This document shows, piece after piece, positions 17,190-26,232 of a DNA stretch of 64,000 nucleotides. Source of the stretch: Microcystis aeruginosa FD4. Its GTDB lineage: Bacteria; Cyanobacteriota; Cyanobacteriia; Cyanobacteriales; Microcystaceae. The DNA is taken from positions 682,001 through 746,000 of the forward strand of contig NZ_CP046973.1 of the NCBI RefSeq assembly GCF_009792235.1. Reading direction: 5' to 3'. Below the pieces are notes generated by a model. That model searched no databases and was not told the DNA's origin. It saw only the letters and a list, made by a program, of their open reading frames with translations. The position numbers were made by a program, and so were the translations under genes. Numbering within the stretch: position 1 is the stretch's first letter; each line of letters begins with the position of its first letter.

Positions 17190-17486
17190 TTTTGGGTGTT
17201 AGAGTTTTAGGGTGTTAGGGTTTTAGGGTGTTGGGGTGTTAGGGTGTTAGGGTTTTAGGGTTTTGGGGGTTAGGTGCTAGGGTTTTAGGGTGTTGGGGTT
17301 TTGGGGTTTTAGGGTTTTAGGGTTTTGGGGTTTTAGGGTTTTGGGGTTTTAGGGTTTTAGGGTGTTGGGGTTTTAGTTGAAATTCCCCATTTCCCCACTT
17401 CCCCATTTCCCCATTTCCCCATTTCCCCATTTCCCCATTTCCCCATTTCCCCATTTCCCCATTTCCCCATTTCCCCATTTCCCCAT
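17190..17486. repeat. Composite tandem repeat, second copy
   Basis: 17190-17374 is built of GGGTTTTAGGGTGTTAGGG-like units. It ends TTTTAGTTGAAATTCCCC at about 17370-17387, then about thirteen near-perfect CCCCATTT octamers run to 17486. It lies between the divergent smpB and thf1 genes, so it sits in their shared promoter region. The GGGG and CCCC halves could pair with each other. Confidence 0.9.
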
Positions 17487-17596
17487 CTTACTCGCTCTTT
17501 TGCTCTCTCTGGACTGACTGCTTGCGGCTCTTTGGTGATCACTGGCCTTGTCAGGGGGAACGAGAAGGGAGAAAATGAGAGCAGTGTTAAATTTTT

Positions 17597-18298
17597 ATGA
17601 AGTTTGGTTCTGTGGACAAAATTCGTACTGTTTCCGATAGTAAGCGTGATTTTTATACTCGCCACACCCGCCCCATCAATTCGGTGTATCGGCGCGTGGT
17701 TGAGGAATTATTAGTCGAGATGCACCTGCTCTCTGTTAATGTAGATTTCCATTATGATCCAATTTATGCCCTTGGTGTGGTTACTTCTTTCGAGAAGTTC
17801 ATGGAAGGCTATCGTCCGGGGGAGGATAAACCGAATATTTTTAATGCTTTGTGCCAAGCGGTTAACGGTAATCCCGAAGTCTATCGTCGTGATGCCGAAA
17901 ATATGATCGCTATTGCCAAAGAAACTAATATTGATTCCTTGCTTTCCCAACTGCAAAACCCTGCTATGGGTGGTAACAATCAGTTGTCTGATAGTTTAGT
18001 TTCGGTTATCAACGCGCCTAAGTTTAAGTATAGTCGCCTGTTTGCCATCGGTCTCTATACAATTTTGGCGGAAGCACAACCGGACATGATCAAGGAAAAA
18101 GAAAAACGCGAACAAATTTTGCAAAAGTTCTCAGAAATTCTCCATCTCTCCAGCGAGAAACTGCAAAAAGACCTCGATGTTTATCGCGGTAATCTTGATA
18201 AAATGGATCAGCTGCTCAAGGTTATCGAAGATGCTCTAGAAGCAGAAAAGAAAAAACGTCAACAAAAAGAACAGGAAAAACAAACCACCCTGCAATAA
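17597..18298 (+). CDS. thf1: Thf1/Psb29, thylakoid formation and photosystem II biogenesis protein
   Basis: The 233-aa protein has the family core TVSDSKRDFYTRHTRPINSV, YRRVVEELLVEMHLLSVNVD, YALGVVTSFEKFMEGYRPGE and YSRLFAIGLYTILAEAQPD. It ends in a charged coiled coil, ALEAEKKKRQQKEQEKQT. Thf1/Psb29 associates with FtsH proteases in PSII repair and photosystem assembly. The N-terminal five residues before KIRTVSD are not conserved, so the start could be the internal GTG a few codons in. Monocistronic by spacing. Confidence 0.95.
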   Translation: MKFGSVDKIRTVSDSKRDFYTRHTRPINSVYRRVVEELLVEMHLLSVNVDFHYDPIYALGVVTSFEKFMEGYRPGEDKPNIFNALCQAVNGNPEVYRRDAENMIAIAKETNIDSLLSQLQNPAMGGNNQLSDSLVSVINAPKFKYSRLFAIGLYTILAEAQPDMIKEKEKREQILQKFSEILHLSSEKLQKDLDVYRGNLDKMDQLLKVIEDALEAEKKKRQQKEQEKQTTLQ

Positions 18299-18435
18299 AG
18301 GCTCTCAACCGGAAATTACCGCGTGCAGACAAGGGAATAGGGAACAGAAAAAGGATTAAATCGGCTCTCTTTCTTTACTGTTCCTTCTGACCTCGTTCTA
18401 CAATTAGGATCAGCAACCCTCAATATTTATTTCCC

Positions 18436-19572
18436 GTGACTAACTCCTCCATCAGCGCACCCGTAACCGATATTTTGGCAAAAGCGCGGTCAGGGGCAAA
18501 TTTATCGGCGAAAGAAGCGATTATCTTGCTAGAAACTACCGATAACCGTTTAATTGCCCAGATTCGGGAAACTGCCGACTTTTTGCGTCGTCAACAGGCA
18601 GGAGATACCGTCACCTACGTGATCAATCGCAACATTAATTTTAGTAACATTTGTGAGCAGCATTGTAGTTTTTGTGCATTCAGACGCGATGAAAATGAAG
18701 AGGGGGCCTTCTGGCTTAATTTAGAGGAAATTATCGCTAAAGCGACGGATGCTGTCCGTCGTGGGGCGACAGAAATTTGTATGCAGGGAGGATTAAACCC
18801 AAAAGCCAAGATTAAGGGCAATTCCTTAGACTATTACCTCGAAATTGTTAAAAACCTGAAACAAGCTTTTCCTGACCTGCATTTACACGCTTTTTCGCCC
18901 CAAGAAGTCCAATTTATCGCTAGGGAAGACGGTTTAAGTTACGAAAAAGTTATCGCTTCCCTGCAAGAAGCAGGAGTGAATTCTCTCCCAGGGACGGCTG
19001 CCGAGGTGTTAGTGGATGAGGTAAGACGGGTAATTTGTCCAGAAAAAATCGATGCCGCCACTTGGTTAGAAATAGTCGGTATTGCTCATCGTTTGGGGTT
19101 ACATACCACCAGTACCATGCTCTGCGGTCATATTGAAACCCCTAGCCAACAGGTGCAGCACCTTGAAAAAATTAGAAAACAGCAAGAAATCGCCCTAGAA
19201 AATAATTATCGGGCTAAAATCACCGAATTTATTTTATTGCCTTTTGTGGGACAATCAGCCCCCAAACCCCTGAGAAATCGAGTCGGACGAGATCAACCAA
19301 TCTTAGCCGATACATTAAAATTAACGGCAGTGGCGCGGATTTATTTGGGCAATAGCATTAAAAATCATCAACCCAGTTGGGTAAAATTGGGCTTACAGGG
19401 GGCGACAGAAGCCTTAAACTGGGGTTGCAACGATCTCGGTGGCACTCTCATGGAAGAACATATTACCACTATGGCCGGGGCCCTGGGCGGTACTTGTTTG
19501 ACCGTCGAGGAATTAGAAACGGCGATTAAATCCCTCGATCGCCCTGCCCGTCAACGGGGTACAATCTATTAG
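18436..19572 (+). CDS. cofH: FO synthase subunit 2 (CofH), radical SAM
   Basis: The 378-aa enzyme starts at GTG 18436. The radical-SAM cluster motif is SNICEQHCSFCAFRRDENEE (Cx3Cx2C). CofH blocks follow: EICMQGGLNPKAKIKGNSLD, LHAFSPQEVQFIAREDG, SLPGTAAEVLVDEVRRVICP and TSTMLCGHIETP. With CofG it makes 7,8-didemethyl-8-hydroxy-5-deazariboflavin, the F420-type chromophore used by cyanobacterial photolyases. CofG is not in the window. Full length and intact. Confidence 0.95.
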   Translation: MTNSSISAPVTDILAKARSGANLSAKEAIILLETTDNRLIAQIRETADFLRRQQAGDTVTYVINRNINFSNICEQHCSFCAFRRDENEEGAFWLNLEEIIAKATDAVRRGATEICMQGGLNPKAKIKGNSLDYYLEIVKNLKQAFPDLHLHAFSPQEVQFIAREDGLSYEKVIASLQEAGVNSLPGTAAEVLVDEVRRVICPEKIDAATWLEIVGIAHRLGLHTTSTMLCGHIETPSQQVQHLEKIRKQQEIALENNYRAKITEFILLPFVGQSAPKPLRNRVGRDQPILADTLKLTAVARIYLGNSIKNHQPSWVKLGLQGATEALNWGCNDLGGTLMEEHITTMAGALGGTCLTVEELETAIKSLDRPARQRGTIY

Positions 19573-19593
19573 AGTCTATTTAACCCGAATCCT

Positions 19594-19615
19594 GGATTAG
19601 CTGAAAGCTTGATCC
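19594..19615. terminator. Hairpin between convergent cofH and glucosidase genes
   Basis: GGATTAGCT and AGCTTGATCC form a short imperfect stem around GAA, in a 94-base gap between two convergent genes. It could end transcription from either side. There is no strong T-run, so the call is weak. Confidence 0.35.
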
Positions 19616-19666
19616 TGTCCCGGGTTAAAACTTTCCTTCTCTCGTCCGACTAACGTTAATTGAGTA

Positions 19667-22615
19667 TTAAGAAGGTGCGCTATTGAGACAGTTATATTCT
19701 CCGACCTTATAGATCAAATTAGCTACGAGTCCTGTCCAACCTGTTTGATGGCTTGCTCCCAGTCCTTGACCTGTATCTCCGTGAAAATATTCGTAGAACA
19801 GTATTAAATCCTGGCCATCAGGGGTTTTGAAAAGCTGACGAAGTTTTGGGTTATCTCCGTAAACTGGTCGTTTCCCTGACCAATCAGGCAGGAAAATACG
19901 GATTAAGCGTTTGGATATTTCTACCGCTACTTGTTCAAGAGTATTTCTTCCACGTTCTCCAGTGGGAAACTCCACTTTAAACTCATCTCCTAGACAGTCA
20001 TGAATGTAATCATGAAACTTATAAAGCGAATCAATGATTAGAAAATTCACAGGAAACCATATTGGACCGCGCCAATTAGAATTACCTGTATGTACAGGAG
20101 AGTTACCTGCTTCTCCAGGTTCGTAGAGAATTCTGGAAGGTAAAACACTGTCATACATATCTTTCATGAAGCAAGGAATCGAGTAAGGCGAACCAAACTC
20201 AGAATTAGGATCGTGAACTTTTGAAAGACTGCGAATACCATAGTCGCTCAAAAACTCCTGTTTATCCAGTAGCTTTTTGACGATTAATTGCAACTTATCA
20301 AAGTCAACAATTGACAAATACATCTCCAGGTTATCATTATTATGCTTGTCTGCGATGTAGAAACTTTCATATTTTCCTCTCAAGTAATTAAAGTCGGTTC
20401 CTGGCAAGAACAATTGGGACAATGAATTAGGGTCAGAGAACTTAGATTTAAAAGCATCGATTATCTGGTTTTGAGATTCCTGTCTTTCGGATTCAAAAAT
20501 ATCAATCGCACATAGGGGAATTAAACCGACTAATGAACGATACTTCAAGGGAAACTCTAGGGTCAAATTTTCCTGAACAATACTGAGAATATCGTAATAG
20601 AATTCATCCTTCTGATCCCACAAATGCGTTCTATTTTTTTCAGTAATATCATTGATAGCATTGGCGATATTAAGGAATTCTTTGAGGAACATGGTGGCAG
20701 CCTCTATCTCTTCGCCAGATGGGTCTTGACTTCCCAACTCTATGGCAATTCTCAGCATATTTAAGCAGAACATAGCCATCCAGCTTGTTCCATCTGCTTG
20801 TTCAATTTTTACATCATCAGTTTTAAAGTGACTGCGATTTATGAGACTGATATTATCTAGTCCTAAAAAGCCTCCACTAAAAAGATTATTTTCGGGTATT
20901 TTTTGAACTTCTAACCACCAATTAAAGTTACTATTGAGCTTGTGAAATATCTTTCTTAGGAAATCTTTGTCCGAAAAACCATACATACGTTTCTCAATTT
21001 GATAAACTTGCCAAGCTCCCCAAGCGTGAACAGGTGGATTACCTTCACTAAAGTTCCATTCAAAAGATGGTAACTGTCCATTAGGATGGATATACGACTC
21101 TTCTAAAAATAGACACAATTGTTCTTTAGCAAAATCTGGGTCTATTAAAGCAAAAGTAACAGCATGAAAAGCTGAATCCCAGACAGCATACTGGGGATAT
21201 TCCCATTTATCTGGCATAGAAATTATGTCTTCATTATGTAGATGCGTCCATTTCGAGTTAAATTTTCTAGTGTCGGATTGTGCTTTATCTGGTAGGCTAT
21301 CTGAGGGGTATATTTTATGCCACTTTCTGTCTTGATATGACCAATCTCCTTTGAGCCAATCTTGAACTATATAGTAATAAAACTGCTTGTTCCATAGCAT
21401 TCCTGCAAATGCCTGTCGTTGAACTTGTCGTTCCTCACCTGAAATTTGAAAATCTGTAGGAGTAATAGCTTGATAAAATGCGTCGGTTTCTTCTTTGCGC
21501 TTGTCAAAAACCTCCTCAAAATCACTTCCAAAAGGATTAGCATCAGGTAGTTTATCTGGCGCAATATCTGTCAAGCGCAACCATATCACTTGAGGTTTAT
21601 CAGCTTTAGCTTCAATAGTCAGATTATAGTGAGCGGCCGCTTTTGTCCCTTTCTGTTCAGGGTTGACTTTATCTAGCTCTTGATTAACCACATAATTGTT
21701 GATTCCGTCCTTAACATATTGACTCGCATTAGGAGTATGGAAAATGCGTTCGTTGTTAGTTTCATTTTCTGTAAATAACAGAGGAGTATCTCCTTGACAA
21801 TAGAGATAATAATCACCTAACTCGCCATGGTGAGCTTTAATCACCATATTATTGCCAGTTTTTTCCAAAACTCTCTGCAAACTTGGTTTTTGTTTTTCTC
21901 TTTCTGCATCTCCTAACCAAGACCAAGTGTTACGAAACCAGAGAGTAGGTAAAATATGTAGTGGATGAGCTTTGGAGCCTCGATTCCAAACAGTAATTTT
22001 AATCAAAATATCTTCAGGAGTCTTCTTGGCATATTCGACAACAACATCAAAGTATCCCTCGCCGAAACAATTAGTATCAATTAGCTCATATTCAGGGTGT
22101 TCTTCTCCTAGATTACACTTAGCATTTCTTCGTTTTTGATTCTCTTTAACGAGATCATCATAAGGAAATTTATAAGGATACTTATACAATGCCTTCATAT
22201 AAGAATGAGTAGGGTTATTATCTAAATAGAAGTAATATTCCTTGACATCCTCCCCGTGATTTCCTTCGCTTTCTGTTAGTCCAAAAAATCGCTCTTTAAG
22301 AATAGTATCTTTACTATTCCAAAGAGAAATAGCAAAACAAAGATGCTGACGCTCATCAGAAATTCCCAATATTCCATCTTCTCCCCAACGGTAGGCACGA
22401 GAACGGGCATGATCATGAGGAAAATATTTCCAAGCACTACCATCCTGACTATAATCTTCTCGGACAGTTGCCCATTGGCGATCGCTTAAATAGGGACCCC
22501 ATTTTTTCCAAGGGATATTTTGTTCACGGACTTTTTGTAAGCGTTTGTATTCTTCAGTTTGTTTCCGAGCTTCTGCGAAGGAATTATCTTTTTGGGTATC
22601 TTGAATTGTAAACAT
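19667..22615 (-). CDS. Glycoside hydrolase family 63-type glucosidase
   Basis: The 982-aa protein starts MFTIQDTQKDNSFAEARKQT. The N-terminal part holds WGPYLSDRQWATVREDYSQD then GSAWKYF, typical of bacterial proteins related to mannosyl-oligosaccharide glucosidase. The (alpha/alpha)6 catalytic part includes WEYPQYAVWDSAFHAVTFAL, SFEWNFSEGNPPVHAWGAWQ, NRSHFKTDDVKIEQADGTSW and the GH63 signature SNWRGPIWFPVNFLIIDSLY. Cytosolic; no signal peptide. Likely substrates are alpha-glucosides such as glucosylglycerate or storage oligosaccharides, but the sequence alone does not decide this. Single gene. Confidence 0.85.
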   Translation of the reverse strand: MFTIQDTQKDNSFAEARKQTEEYKRLQKVREQNIPWKKWGPYLSDRQWATVREDYSQDGSAWKYFPHDHARSRAYRWGEDGILGISDERQHLCFAISLWNSKDTILKERFFGLTESEGNHGEDVKEYYFYLDNNPTHSYMKALYKYPYKFPYDDLVKENQKRRNAKCNLGEEHPEYELIDTNCFGEGYFDVVVEYAKKTPEDILIKITVWNRGSKAHPLHILPTLWFRNTWSWLGDAEREKQKPSLQRVLEKTGNNMVIKAHHGELGDYYLYCQGDTPLLFTENETNNERIFHTPNASQYVKDGINNYVVNQELDKVNPEQKGTKAAAHYNLTIEAKADKPQVIWLRLTDIAPDKLPDANPFGSDFEEVFDKRKEETDAFYQAITPTDFQISGEERQVQRQAFAGMLWNKQFYYYIVQDWLKGDWSYQDRKWHKIYPSDSLPDKAQSDTRKFNSKWTHLHNEDIISMPDKWEYPQYAVWDSAFHAVTFALIDPDFAKEQLCLFLEESYIHPNGQLPSFEWNFSEGNPPVHAWGAWQVYQIEKRMYGFSDKDFLRKIFHKLNSNFNWWLEVQKIPENNLFSGGFLGLDNISLINRSHFKTDDVKIEQADGTSWMAMFCLNMLRIAIELGSQDPSGEEIEAATMFLKEFLNIANAINDITEKNRTHLWDQKDEFYYDILSIVQENLTLEFPLKYRSLVGLIPLCAIDIFESERQESQNQIIDAFKSKFSDPNSLSQLFLPGTDFNYLRGKYESFYIADKHNNDNLEMYLSIVDFDKLQLIVKKLLDKQEFLSDYGIRSLSKVHDPNSEFGSPYSIPCFMKDMYDSVLPSRILYEPGEAGNSPVHTGNSNWRGPIWFPVNFLIIDSLYKFHDYIHDCLGDEFKVEFPTGERGRNTLEQVAVEISKRLIRIFLPDWSGKRPVYGDNPKLRQLFKTPDGQDLILFYEYFHGDTGQGLGASHQTGWTGLVANLIYKVGEYNCLNSAPS

Positions 22616-23058
22616 GACTTTTCTCCTTTATCTTCATTTTTTGTCCTGTACTTAGCTTTTTGCAGTCCTTAGATTTTTTGTCCTGTACTTAGGTACTTGG
22701 TATGGTGGACTTATTGAACCAAGAATCCCTCCCATGAGCGCTTCGGGGAGCATCAAATCACCAACTGCCTTTAAATCGCGAAGCTCCAGTCACCAGCACC
22801 TTTTCCCCAGACCACCGCTACCCTAAGAGTTGGGGGATAGGCGTTCCTTGCATGGCTATAACCTCTTTTTCTCTAAAAAAGTGCCTTATGAGGCTCTGAC
22901 CTAATTCTATCGAGAAGCAGACTAGGTATAACTACTTAAGTAAAAAAAACTTAATATAACTTCGGTTGGGGATAGGCCGAAACTCTGCTGCTATCCCTGC
23001 CAGTCAACCTGATTTTTTGGGGGAATTGATGGCAAAATCTTCTTAGCTTCAACTAACT
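22616..23058. other. Intergenic stretch with an orphan IS200/605-like end
   Basis: TTGAACCAAGAATCCCTCCC at about 22714-22733, followed by a GGGGAG at 22745 and CATCAAA, resembles the right-end hairpin of tnpB elements (CTCCC stem GGGAG then TCAA). A related phrase, TTGAACCAAGAATCC, recurs at 40028. Bases 22750-22935 are G/C-patterned and could form RNA structure, but I recognise no known class. No tRNA was seen. Confidence 0.4.
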
Positions 23059-24111
23059 TTAATCAAGCCCAACAATCTCCCCCTTACCGGCAATTACTTC
23101 CCCGATTTGGTAGGCATTAATGCCAGAGGATTGTAGTTGATTAATAGTCGATCGCGCCAGATCTGATGGGACAATAATCACAAAACCGATACCCATATTA
23201 AAAGTATTAAACATGGCTTCGGCATTAACCGAACCCATCTGGGCTAACCATTGAAAAATCGGCAAAACTGGCCAACTTTCGGGGTAAATCTGCACAGAAT
23301 GCCCTTTCCCCAAGCAGCGGGGCAAATTTTCCGGGATGCCACCCCCAGTAATGTGGGCCATGGCATGAATATCTAACCCAGAGCGCAGCAGTTCCAGCAC
23401 AGGTTTGACATAAAGTCTAGTGGGAGTTAACAAAACTTCACCTAAGCTAAAGCCGTCCAAAATTTCGGGGCAATCTTGCCAATTTAAGCCTTGGGTGTCA
23501 ATAATCTTACGAACAAGACTAAAACCGTTACTGTGAACCCCACTACTGGCTAAACCGATAGCCACATCGCCGATTTGCACCTTACTGCCGTCGAGTAATT
23601 GACTTTTTTCGACAATACCGACGCAAAAACCCGCTAAATCGTACTCTCCCGCCGAATAAAACCCCGGCATCTCCGCCGTTTCCCCTCCCAAAAGAGTACA
23701 ACCACTATCACGACAGGCACTAGCGATTCCCGATACCACTGCCGCTAACTGTGACGCTTCCAGTTTACCGGTGGCGAGATAATCTAAGAAAAATAAAGGT
23801 TCGGCCCCGGAGGTTAAGACATCGTTGACGCACATGGCCACGAGGTCAATTCCCACCGTATCATGGCGATTGAGACTATGGGCAATTTTTAGCTTGGTTC
23901 CTACGCCATCAGTTCCCGATACTAACACCGGTTGCTGATAACCGGAAGGTAACTGAAAATAGCCGCCAAAACCGCCTAAACCGCCGATAACTTCGGGACG
24001 GAAGGTACTTTCCACATTTTGGCGAATTTTCTCGACAAAAGCGCGTCCTGCTTCCACATCCACGCCCGCTTCTTTATAATCCATGCCCAATTGACCGATT
24101 GTATCTCTCAA
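23059..24111 (-). CDS. purM: Phosphoribosylformylglycinamidine cyclo-ligase (AIR synthetase)
   Basis: The 350-aa enzyme contains the PurM blocks MDYKEAGVDVEAGRAFVEKI, VSGTDGVGTKLKIAHSLNRH, TVGIDLVAMCVNDVLTSGAE, LLGGETAEMPGFYSAGEYDL and HITGGGIPENLPRCLGKG. It closes the imidazole ring of FGAM to AIR in purine synthesis using ATP. The start may be the internal ATG nine codons in (MDYKEAG), which begins the conserved part. Single gene by spacing. Confidence 0.97.
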   Translation of the reverse strand: MRDTIGQLGMDYKEAGVDVEAGRAFVEKIRQNVESTFRPEVIGGLGGFGGYFQLPSGYQQPVLVSGTDGVGTKLKIAHSLNRHDTVGIDLVAMCVNDVLTSGAEPLFFLDYLATGKLEASQLAAVVSGIASACRDSGCTLLGGETAEMPGFYSAGEYDLAGFCVGIVEKSQLLDGSKVQIGDVAIGLASSGVHSNGFSLVRKIIDTQGLNWQDCPEILDGFSLGEVLLTPTRLYVKPVLELLRSGLDIHAMAHITGGGIPENLPRCLGKGHSVQIYPESWPVLPIFQWLAQMGSVNAEAMFNTFNMGIGFVIIVPSDLARSTINQLQSSGINAYQIGEVIAGKGEIVGLD

Positions 24112-24339
24112 ATTTTACCCAGATTTCGGTCCCATGGGAATTATAAATTAGGAATTATGAATTGGGAAGTGGGAGGTAAAGCGTAGGGTGCGTGAGACGG
24201 AAAATTGCTGCTTTGACTCGAAGGTGACAATCCGTTGTAACGCAGCACCTATCATCAACTAAGTAGCCAGTTACAATTAAAGATAAAATACAGAGAACCA
24301 GAAGCCTACGCCACTATCTAACAATTAATTGAGATTACT

Positions 24340-24437
24340 TATAGCGGTATTCGCTTGAGTGAGATACAGACCATCGTCTTGCCTAGACTGACTTATAGCT
24401 TGTTGCAGTATACCTCATTCGACTGCATACCGCTATA
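24340..24437 (+). repeat. MITE-2 (TATAGCGGTAT ends), 98 bp
   Basis: It starts TATAGCGGTATTCGCTTGAG and ends GCATACCGCTATA, an inverted repeat of about 13 bp. The same 98-bp sequence occurs in the opposite orientation at 42226-42323. Both copies directly abut an AGGGTTTGC-type MITE through the bases ATT. TA ends suggest a TA-targeting transposase in trans. Confidence 0.85.
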
Positions 24438-24440
24438 ATT

Positions 24441-24657
24441 AGGGTTTGCAGCAAAAAGTACGGGCGAAGCATTCGGATAGAAAATCTACGGTTTCACCGA
24501 TAGGTTATTACCCGAATGCTTCGCCCCTACAGGACGCAATCGCCGCTCAAGATGCCAGGTTTTGAAGCACGATTATCTCAAAATCTTGCACCTGTTTCGC
24601 AAGAAAAGCCACAAAACTCTTACCTTGCCTACATTTCACATTTATTCAGCCAGCCCT
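24441..24657 (+). repeat. MITE-1 copy, first of a tandem pair
   Basis: The 217-bp element begins AGGGTTTGCAGCAAAAAG and ends TTTATTCAGCCAGCCCT. It is bordered by AATT on both sides (24437-24440 and 24658-24661), a 4-bp target duplication. Inside, GGGCGAAGCATTCGG and CCGAATGCTTCGCCC can pair over 15 bp. No reading frame of note. Confidence 0.9.
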
Positions 24658-24665
24658 AATTAATT

Positions 24666-24882
24666 AGGGTTTGCAGCAAAAAGTACGGGCGAAGCATTCG
24701 GATAGAAAATCTATGGTTTCACCGATAGGTTATTACCCGAATGCTTCGCCCCTACAGGACGCAATCGCCGCTCAAGATGCCAGGTTTTGAAGCACGATTA
24801 TCTCAAAATCTTGCACCTGTTTCGCAAGAAAAGCCACAAAACTCTTACCTTGCCTACATTTCACATTTATTCAGCCAGCCCT
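24666..24882 (+). repeat. MITE-1 copy, second of a tandem pair
   Basis: It matches the copy at 24441 except for one visible base (CTATGG for CTACGG). With its AATTAATT border the unit is 225 bp repeated in tandem, so the pair arose by duplication, not two insertions. It ends 18 bases before the start codon of the gene at 24905, so it supplies part of that gene's leader. Confidence 0.9.
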
Positions 24883-24904
24883 AATTAATTAGGAGTTTAG
24901 CAAA

Positions 24905-25216
24905 ATGTCTAACGAAACGGTCACTTATTCCCTTGAGGCTGTCTTGACAAGGATTGAGGGGAAAATCGACTTTTTACAAAGAGATGTCAACGAGCGTTTA
25001 AACAAGCTAGAGATAGGACAATCAGAATTAAGAGGGGACATTAAAGCTTTAGATGAGCGACTAACCGCAGAAATTAAAGGGTTAACTGCAAGAGTCGCTG
25101 ATCAGGAATTTACCAATCGGGGGATTCTGATAGCTTTGGTTGTTGTCATTTTAGGAGGAGCGGCCAAAATTTTTGGTTTTATTCCCAATCCTTTACAGCG
25201 ATCGCATAATGTTTGA
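24905..25216 (+). CDS. Small coiled-coil membrane protein, 103 aa
   Basis: It starts at ATG 24905 behind TAGGAG. The N-terminal 75 residues are a heptad-rich helix (KIDFLQRDVNERLNKLEIGQ, GDIKALDERLTAEIKGLTAR). One C-terminal membrane segment follows (GILIALVVVILGGAAKIFGF). This layout resembles haemolysin XhlA or small stomatin-associated proteins, but I do not recognise a family. Its leader is made by the tandem MITE-1 pair, so expression may depend on the inserted sequence. Confidence 0.65.
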   Translation: MSNETVTYSLEAVLTRIEGKIDFLQRDVNERLNKLEIGQSELRGDIKALDERLTAEIKGLTARVADQEFTNRGILIALVVVILGGAAKIFGFIPNPLQRSHNV

Positions 25217-25403
25217 AGAAATTAACGCCCAATTGAAACGGCTAAAAATTTAAACTACTCGACGGCAAAAATAAGGATTAAATTGCATAAAATCTGTAAA
25301 TAGGCCATTTAATTAATTATTATTCATTCTTAATTCTCCTGACTACTGGCTACTGGCTACTGACTCCTAACCCCAACAACAATCTTTTATTTTTACAAGA
25401 GGT

Positions 25404-26135
25404 CTAATCTTCTTGGGGATATTTTTCCCAAAGATCTGTGATTTGGCGAAGACTTTGGAAGTTGCCATTACCGAGGATCAAATGATCTAGGAGAGGAATG
25501 GCTAGATAGGTAGCTCCCTGTAATAATTGTTCTGTGAGTAAAATATCGTCTTGACTAGGCACAAGTGACCCGGTGGGGTGATTATGGGCGATAATTAACT
25601 TAGTAGCTGATTGTTTCACTACTTCTCGAAAGATTTCTCGCGGATGTACCAGTGTTTCCGTGGCTGTGCCGATAGTAATCACTTTTAGTGCGATTAACTG
25701 ATTTTTGACATCGAGTAAAATAACGGCGAAACGTTCCTGAGACTGATACATTAGTTCGTGGCCAAGGATAGCGGCAGCGGTATCGGGACTATCGATGACC
25801 ATTTTTTCCGTCGGTCGTCGTTGAAAAGCTCGTTTTCCCAATTCGATCGCCGCTAGAATAGTAGTAGCCTTAGCCGGTCCAATGCCATGAATAGCGGTTA
25901 ATTCCTGGGGCTGAATATCTCTCAAAACGTCCAAAGGCTCCCGGCGATATTTACTCAATTCGTTGAGAATATGCTGTCCTAAACCCACCGCCGAGAGTTT
26001 CCCCTTACCTTGACCTGTAGCTAGTAAAATCGCTAATAATTCGGCGTTACTGAGGTTTTTCGCCCCGACGCTGATTAAACGTTCCCTTGGTCTTTCACTG
26101 ACAGGAATATCGGCGATTCTTAAGCTGTAGGTCAT
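25404..26135 (-). CDS. radC: RadC family protein (JAB/MPN domain)
   Basis: The 243-aa protein starts MTYSLRIADIPVSERPRERL. It has the N-terminal helix-hairpin-helix part (LTAIHGIGPAKATTILAAIE) and the JAMM metal motif KLIIAHNHPTGSLVPSQDDI. The blocks VILLDVKNQLIALKVITIGT and VHPREIFREVVKQSATKLII are typical. RadC is named for DNA repair, but a firm biochemical role is not established. Complete and intact. Confidence 0.93.
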   Translation of the reverse strand: MTYSLRIADIPVSERPRERLISVGAKNLSNAELLAILLATGQGKGKLSAVGLGQHILNELSKYRREPLDVLRDIQPQELTAIHGIGPAKATTILAAIELGKRAFQRRPTEKMVIDSPDTAAAILGHELMYQSQERFAVILLDVKNQLIALKVITIGTATETLVHPREIFREVVKQSATKLIIAHNHPTGSLVPSQDDILLTEQLLQGATYLAIPLLDHLILGNGNFQSLRQITDLWEKYPQED

Positions 26136-26232
26136 GGAAGTGGCAAGCTACCGCGATAAAATTCCATCATAATCGCAATTTTAGTCAGTGCCTAGAGGGA
26201 TTTTGCCGGTAAATCAAGGGGAAAAACTCTCT

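Noticed and set aside
17190..17380. Telomere-like GGGTTTTA repeat as a chromosome end
   Set aside because: The repeat is internal, flanked by housekeeping genes, and recurs at four sites.
15919..17665. Long open frames with FPHSPIPPFPHFPIP-type or MGKWGNGEMG-type products
   Set aside because: They are translations of the CCCCATTT/GGGGAAAT tandem arrays and have no gene-like composition.
22750..22935. Riboswitch or known structured RNA upstream of the glucosidase
   Set aside because: G/C patterning suggests structure, but no conserved core of a known class was recognised; kept only as a note in the intergenic entry.
24441..24890. CRISPR array, because of repeated units
   Set aside because: Only two units of 225 bp in tandem with no spacers; the unit is a MITE with AATT borders.
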